Below, piece after piece: positions 5,784 through 6,209 of a stretch of 6,209 bases of DNA. Below the pieces are notes generated by a model that made no database searches, had not been told where the DNA came from, and saw only the letters and a program-made list of their open reading frames with translations. Both the position numbers and the translations under genes were made by a program. The stretch's first letter is position 1, and the number at the start of each line of letters is the position of its first letter. The DNA is from an uncultured Lachnospiraceae bacterium (GTDB taxonomy: Bacteria; Bacillota; Clostridia; Lachnospirales; Lachnospiraceae). The DNA lies in contig CAMWOK010000188.1 in NCBI GenBank assembly GCA_947175845.1, positions 1-6,209 of the forward strand. The letters run 5' to 3'.

Positions 5784-6209
5784 TTATTCCAACCGAACCT
5801 TTCTGAGACGGATGAACATGAATATTATAACACAAATCGCGCCGCTGAACAGAAAAATCTGCGAGACGGAACAAAAAGCCGCAAGCGCGCTGACCGCAAG
5901 CGATGCCGCCGGTGTCGCCGCGCTCGCCCCCGCGTTGAATATCGCGCCGACACGCGCCAGGTATTCCTGGCTGACTGTGCGCATAAACTGGACGCTCAGC
6001 GCCGACACCAGAATGCTGCAGGAGGCTCCAATCGCGAACGAGACGACAATCGTCAGAATGTAGACGGCCGCCACATTTGACCGAATCCTGCCGCCGAGCG
6101 TGTAGGCGCACATGCCCGCGCCCATCACGAACCCCATGACGGAAACCTGCGCCCTGACAGAGATCGTTTTGCTGACAGCCGGGTACACAAACGACCCAAT
6201 GCCCATCCC
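5784..6209 (-). CDS. Major facilitator superfamily transporter, C-terminal part (runs off window)
   Basis: The last 141 residues of a membrane transporter are present; the 5' part lies beyond the window edge, and the frame is open to base 6209, so the ATG at 6206 is likely internal. Four hydrophobic helices are visible (about residues 20-37, 46-71, 88-110 and 114-133 of the fragment), ending in a basic cytoplasmic tail (RLRKVRLE). The stretch QEYLARVGAIFNAGASAATP (81-100) resembles the R-V-x-x-x-x-N conserved loop and helix of MFS drug or siderophore exporters (MFS_3/enterobactin-exporter type). Full proteins of this type are usually about 400 residues, so roughly the last third is seen. Substrate unknown. 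The downstream ArsR-type regulator is probably cotranscribed. Confidence 0.82.
   Translation of the reverse strand, partial: GMGIGSFVYPAVSKTISVRAQVSVMGFVMGAGMCAYTLGGRIRSNVAAVYILTIVVSFAIGASCSILVSALSVQFMRTVSQEYLARVGAIFNAGASAATPAASLAVSALAAFCSVSQIFLFSGAICVIIFMFIRLRKVRLE

Noticed and set aside
5764..6111. N-terminal extension of the ArsR-type protein back to an ATG at 6111
   Set aside because: It overlaps the transporter gene in another frame, and its translation looks like a shadow (Arg/Gly/Cys-rich). The TTG at 5763 has a proper ribosome binding site.

Overview
The window looks like chromosome from a low-to-mid-GC Firmicute, most likely a gut-type Clostridia (Lachnospiraceae-like). This is inferred from strong AGGAGG-type ribosome binding sites, a likely TTG start, a short MntR/DtxR-type regulator, a Cache-type chemoreceptor and the general character of the proteins. 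No rRNA or other marker fixes the species. Nothing in the window marks a phage, insertion sequence, CRISPR array or tRNA.

Left third (1-2137, plus strand): a two-gene operon resembling the IbrA/IbrB pair. The first gene (211-1533) encodes a PAPS-reductase/ATP-pyrophosphatase-fold protein with an intact SGGKDS loop and a DUF3440-like C-terminal end. The second (1530-2096) encodes a small ParB/Srx-fold protein. They overlap by four bases (ATGA), so they are probably made together and work together. A possible promoter (83-111) and an interrupted 14-bp leader hairpin (121-161) lie upstream. A perfect 17-bp inverted repeat (2101-2137) closes the operon. The biochemical activity of this family is not established, which makes it the most interesting part of the window.

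Middle (2140-4123, minus strand): a complete chemoreceptor (595 residues; TM, periplasmic-type Cache domain, TM, HAMP, signalling hairpin) converges on the ibrAB-like operon and shares its bidirectional terminator. Its upstream region is AT-rich and carries a small dyad and a weak promoter candidate.

Right part (4124-6209, all minus strand): a 122-residue DtxR/MntR-family metal-dependent repressor with its own terminator and a very good sigma-A promoter. Beyond it is a regulator/transporter pair, consisting of a 379-residue protein with a C-terminal ArsR-type winged helix and the C-terminal end of a major facilitator superfamily transporter that runs off the window. The transporter gene is upstream and only 20 bases separate the two, so they are probably cotranscribed. 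The DtxR-type gene has its own promoter just after the ArsR-type gene.
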